A stretch of DNA of 52,477 nt from Sanguibacter hominis ATCC BAA-789 (GTDB lineage: Bacteria > Actinomycetota > Actinomycetes > Actinomycetales > Cellulomonadaceae). The stretch's first letter is position 1. Each line of letters opens with the position of its first letter. The stretch lies in NCBI RefSeq assembly GCF_012396185.1, contig NZ_JAAXOW010000007.1, forward strand, positions 1 through 52,477, given 5' to 3'. The translations under genes and the position numbers were made by a program. The notes under the pieces are model-generated. The model was not told the origin of the DNA, ran no database searches, and was given only the letters and a program-made list of their open reading frames with translations. This document shows positions 50,328-52,477 of this stretch, in pieces.

Positions 50328-51493
50328 GCGGAGACTCCAGGGGCGGCGTGGTCAAGGGACAGGGAGGCGTAGGGCCCAAGCACGGCGGCACGCTTGGGGG
50401 TCAGGCGCGCGGCGTAGGCATCTGAGGGGCCGTAGAGGCGCGTGCGCTCGGCCGCGAGGTGGGCGGCCGCCGGAACGTGGAGGGCGTCGCCGATGACGGT
50501 CGCGGCCACCAGCGGCGATACGACGTCACCGGCCTGCTGGAACTGCGAGCTCCGAGAGCCGGTCCACGGGTAATCGGGGCGGAAGCCAGACAGATAGCCG
50601 GCCTGCGCCGCGGTCAGGCGCAGACCGTCGTCCCGCTGCCAGGACCGCGCTCTGCCGGTCAGGCACCACGAGGCGCTGTCGGCAGAGAACTTGTTGCCGC
50701 CACCGGCTGCACGGTCGCCACGGGTGACCATCGTGTGCCCCTCGGGCCAGCGCAGGGCCTGGGCCATGGTGGGCCCCGTGGCCCGGGATGCGCCCTCGAC
50801 GCCGTAGCCGGGACGTACCCGATTGCCGACGAGGAAGGTGCGCTTGCGGTGGGAGGGGACGCCGAACTCTGTGGCATCGAAGTCGTGGACGTTGAAGAAC
50901 TCCCACCCCATGCTCGACAGCTCAGCGCTGAGGTCGATGAACGCCTCGTGGACGACGGGGACTTCCTCCATGACAAGCCAGTCGAGGTTCGGCATCGTCA
51001 TCGCCCAGACGCCGGCGACAGTCAGTAGGGCTGTGCGGGGGTCCTTGATGTGCTGGACGTCTTCGAGCGCGTCGAGAGGGTCGATCCCCCATCCGATGCC
51101 GGTCCAGATGTCACGGACCAACTGCTTGTCTCGTCCGTCGCGGTCGCTGTGGGTGCCGGCGACGGAGAAGGACGGGCACGGTGGGCTCACGATGAGCCCG
51201 GTGGCGTTGGGGTACTCATTCGGGTGGACGTGGCGCACGTCGACGTTGCGGCGGCGGTGACCGGCAGTACGCGCTGTGGCGCAGGCGTCGGCGGAGATCT
51301 CGATGCCCTCGATATTGAGGTCCAGGCCGAGGATGCGTGCGCCCTCCTCCCAGCCGCCAGGACCAGCGAACAGGTTGACGGTCTCGACGTCTGCGCGGTC
51401 AGGTGCGCCGATCAGGTCGATCAGGTCGGTCGGTCCCTGCATCCATGCGCCGCCGTCAGGGGTGGCGGTGGCGGGCGGCTGGTGGTGGCTCAT
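50324..51493 (-). CDS. Orphan C5-cytosine DNA methyltransferase
   Basis: A 389-residue enzyme with motif I NLFAGPGGWEEG (about 40-51), motif IV SPPCPSFS (catalytic Cys106), motif VI-like MEEVP (usual ENV changed to EEV), motif VIII RKRTFLVGN and motif X QQAGDVVSPLVA. The target-recognition region between VIII and X is short. No restriction endonuclease neighbours it, so it is an orphan that may hide the element from host restriction. ATG 51493 has GAGGTCACC. The relaxase start overlaps its stop (ATGA), so both are made together during transfer. Confidence 0.92.
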   Translation of the reverse strand: MSHHQPPATATPDGGAWMQGPTDLIDLIGAPDRADVETVNLFAGPGGWEEGARILGLDLNIEGIEISADACATARTAGHRRRNVDVRHVHPNEYPNATGLIVSPPCPSFSVAGTHSDRDGRDKQLVRDIWTGIGWGIDPLDALEDVQHIKDPRTALLTVAGVWAMTMPNLDWLVMEEVPVVHEAFIDLSAELSSMGWEFFNVHDFDATEFGVPSHRKRTFLVGNRVRPGYGVEGASRATGPTMAQALRWPEGHTMVTRGDRAAGGGNKFSADSASWCLTGRARSWQRDDGLRLTAAQAGYLSGFRPDYPWTGSRSSQFQQAGDVVSPLVAATVIGDALHVPAAAHLAAERTRLYGPSDAYAARLTPKRAAVLGPYASLSLDHAAPGVSA

Positions 51494-51507
51494 GGTGACC
51501 TCGTGAC

Positions 51508-51531
51508 GGGTGGCGGGTGGTGGGTGGTGGG
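51508..51531 (+). repeat. GGGTGGY heptad repeat, G-quadruplex-capable
   Basis: Four GGG runs at 51508, 51515, 51522 and 51529 are spaced exactly seven bases apart (GGGTGGC, then GGGTGGT three times). They lie between two minus-strand genes; the G-rich strand is the template for their transcription. Confidence 0.7.
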
Positions 51532-51537
51532 TGGTGG

Positions 51538-52026
51538 TCAGTGGCCGGTGCGGACGTACCGCTCCACCACGTCACGGACCTGGCCGGTGTAGCCGGTCCA
51601 CCCCTTCACCCGGTAGGTGAGAGCCACCTGGGTGGCGAGCCACCGGGCGTCTTCGTGAACGCCCTGCGCGATCGCGCGCGCGGCGTCGAGCTCCTGGCTC
51701 AGCGCGTCGATCTGCTCGGCCTGGAGAGCGATGGTGTGCGCCTGCTCGGAAGCCGTGGCCTGAGTGCGCGCTAGCTCGCGAGCAGTTCGCCGCTCAGCCC
51801 GAACGGAGGTCACGTCCGGCGCAGGCACGAGCTGAGCGAGCGAGGTTAGCGGAGGTCCGCTCTGGGCCGCCGTGGGCGTCGGAGCTGCGCTGGCTGCGAC
51901 CCGCGCACGTGCGCGAGCCCGACGCTTCTTCTCGCGCTCACGGCACCGGACAGAGCAGTACGTGGACACGCCCTGGAAGACCTCGTCGCAGGATGGGCAG
52001 GCCCGAATCTTGGTGGTCCCGTTCAT
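51538..52026 (-). CDS. Zinc-finger / coiled-coil protein
   Basis: A 162-residue protein from ATG 52026 (GTG 52050 also in frame). Near the N-terminus ACPSCDE and YCSVRCREREKKRR form a four-Cys zinc finger followed by a basic helix. A Pro/Ala linker precedes a coiled coil (about 75-130, with EQIDALSQELDAARAIAQ) and the C-terminus WTGYTGQVRDVVERYV. It starts the minus-strand operon that ends with the relaxase, and the position suggests a DNA-binding helper of the relaxosome or a regulator. No family is named. Confidence 0.65.
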   Translation of the reverse strand: MNGTTKIRACPSCDEVFQGVSTYCSVRCREREKKRRARARARVAASAAPTPTAAQSGPPLTSLAQLVPAPDVTSVRAERRTARELARTQATASEQAHTIALQAEQIDALSQELDAARAIAQGVHEDARWLATQVALTYRVKGWTGYTGQVRDVVERYVRTGH

Positions 52027-52050
52027 GCCTTCTACATGCGTCGTGAGCAC

Positions 52051-52477
52051 CGATCACGCGGTGCTGGTCGGGGGTGCGGGGGGACAGCGTTTGTCCCCAG
52101 GCGGATCGAAGATGCCAGAGGTCCGTACTGGTTTGGGGTTGATAGGCGCTGGGCTGCTGAGGTGAGTGGAACGTGGGACTGGATGAGGTCGGCTGTGGTC
52201 TGTCTGGGGGGTGGGCTGCTGAGGGCGTGTGTGTAGGTGAGTAGGTCGTTCCTGGGGCTGTTCGGGCGTGTGTATGGGGTGCTGAGCTGCTTGTGTGGGT
52301 GGGCCGTAGGTGGGGCCGACGGCCCACGTACGGCCCGCTTGCCTGGCGGTTGGTGAGGGCTGCGCGGCTAGGCCGTGCACCGGCCCCGTGCGTGGTGGTG
52401 ACGGGCGAGCTCGTGGTGACGGCGGGGGCGGTGTGCGGGCGGGGACGTGGGTCCCGTCGTGCCCCTGTGGGCGGGCT
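52051..52477. other. Non-coding right end, G/T-rich on the plus strand
   Basis: About 430 bases without a supported gene. The plus strand is strongly G/T-biased (GTGTGTGTAGG, GTGTGGGTGGG). Inverted repeats include GTGGGCCG / CGGCCCAC (about 52299-52336) and GGGAC-GTG-GGTCCC (about 52443-52457). It should contain the promoter of the minus-strand relaxase operon; I cannot point to it. The final CCCCTGT (52463-52469) is complementary to ACAGGGG at positions 1-7. Confidence 0.4.

Overview
The window is a very GC-rich actinobacterial mobile element, most simply a conjugative plasmid. It could also be an integrative element, but I see no integrase. Evidence for an actinobacterial host: heavy G/C bias at third codon positions, many GTG starts, ATGA/GTGA gene overlaps, DUF2637/SCO6880/DUF4913/DUF4192-type genes, and sortase (LPxTG) substrates. 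LPxTG proteins plus a SipW-type signal peptidase fit a Micrococcales-like Gram-positive host, but I cannot name a genus. I see no tRNA, rRNA or CRISPR.

Layout. (1) 1-6.4 kb, maintenance and regulation: inverted repeats at the left end, a small HTH gene with its own operator, a minus-strand operon of five small proteins (two zinc ribbons, one HTH), an AbiEi/AbiEii-like toxin-antitoxin pair, an RHH-like autoregulator behind a 20-bp palindrome, and a winged-helix protein that is the best replication-initiator candidate. (2) 6.4-8.2 kb, partition: parA plus an RHH centromere-binding partner (minus strand) and a 9-bp iterated repeat array that looks like parS. (3) 8.2-11.4 kb, surface operon: TasA-like protein, SipW signal peptidase, LPRTG protein and FN3/beta-propeller protein, followed by an NrdH-like redoxin. 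(4) 12.1-32.2 kb, conjugation: HTH regulator with an internal parS-like palindrome, DUF2637/Spd protein, ECF-sigma-like protein, NlpC/P60 hydrolase, VirB8-like, two small membrane proteins (one VirB2-like), VirB6-like, SCO6880 (VirB3 plus VirB4 N-terminus), VirB4 ATPase, VirD4 coupling protein, HNH nuclease, DUF4913, a long coiled-coil membrane protein and a 1489-residue repeat surface protein with LPRTG. (5) 32.3-34.9 kb: an IS200-like TnpA that lost one HUH histidine, coupled to a secreted CAP-domain protein, then a serine resolvase. (6) 35.1-45.9 kb: ssb, a DUF4192-like protein, an unknown 531-residue protein, a 176-residue protein and a giant N6-methylase/SNF2 helicase whose start is lost by an apparent one-base frameshift. 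(7) 45.9-52.1 kb: a non-coding stretch with terminators and an oriT-like motif, then (minus strand) a MobF/TraA relaxase-helicase coupled to an orphan C5-cytosine methyltransferase and a zinc-finger/coiled-coil protein.

How it works together: the TraA relaxase would nick and unwind DNA, VirD4 would couple it to a minimal Gram-positive T4SS (VirB2/3/4/6/8-like plus a wall hydrolase), and SSB and two methyltransferases would protect DNA during establishment. Surface fibres and adhesins may assist mating contact. ParA/RHH, the toxin-antitoxin pair and the resolvase would stabilise the element. The least expected items are the HUH-defective TnpA with a leaderless-type promoter, the frameshifted helicase-methylase, the plasmid-borne TasA/SipW operon, and the centromere-like repeats.
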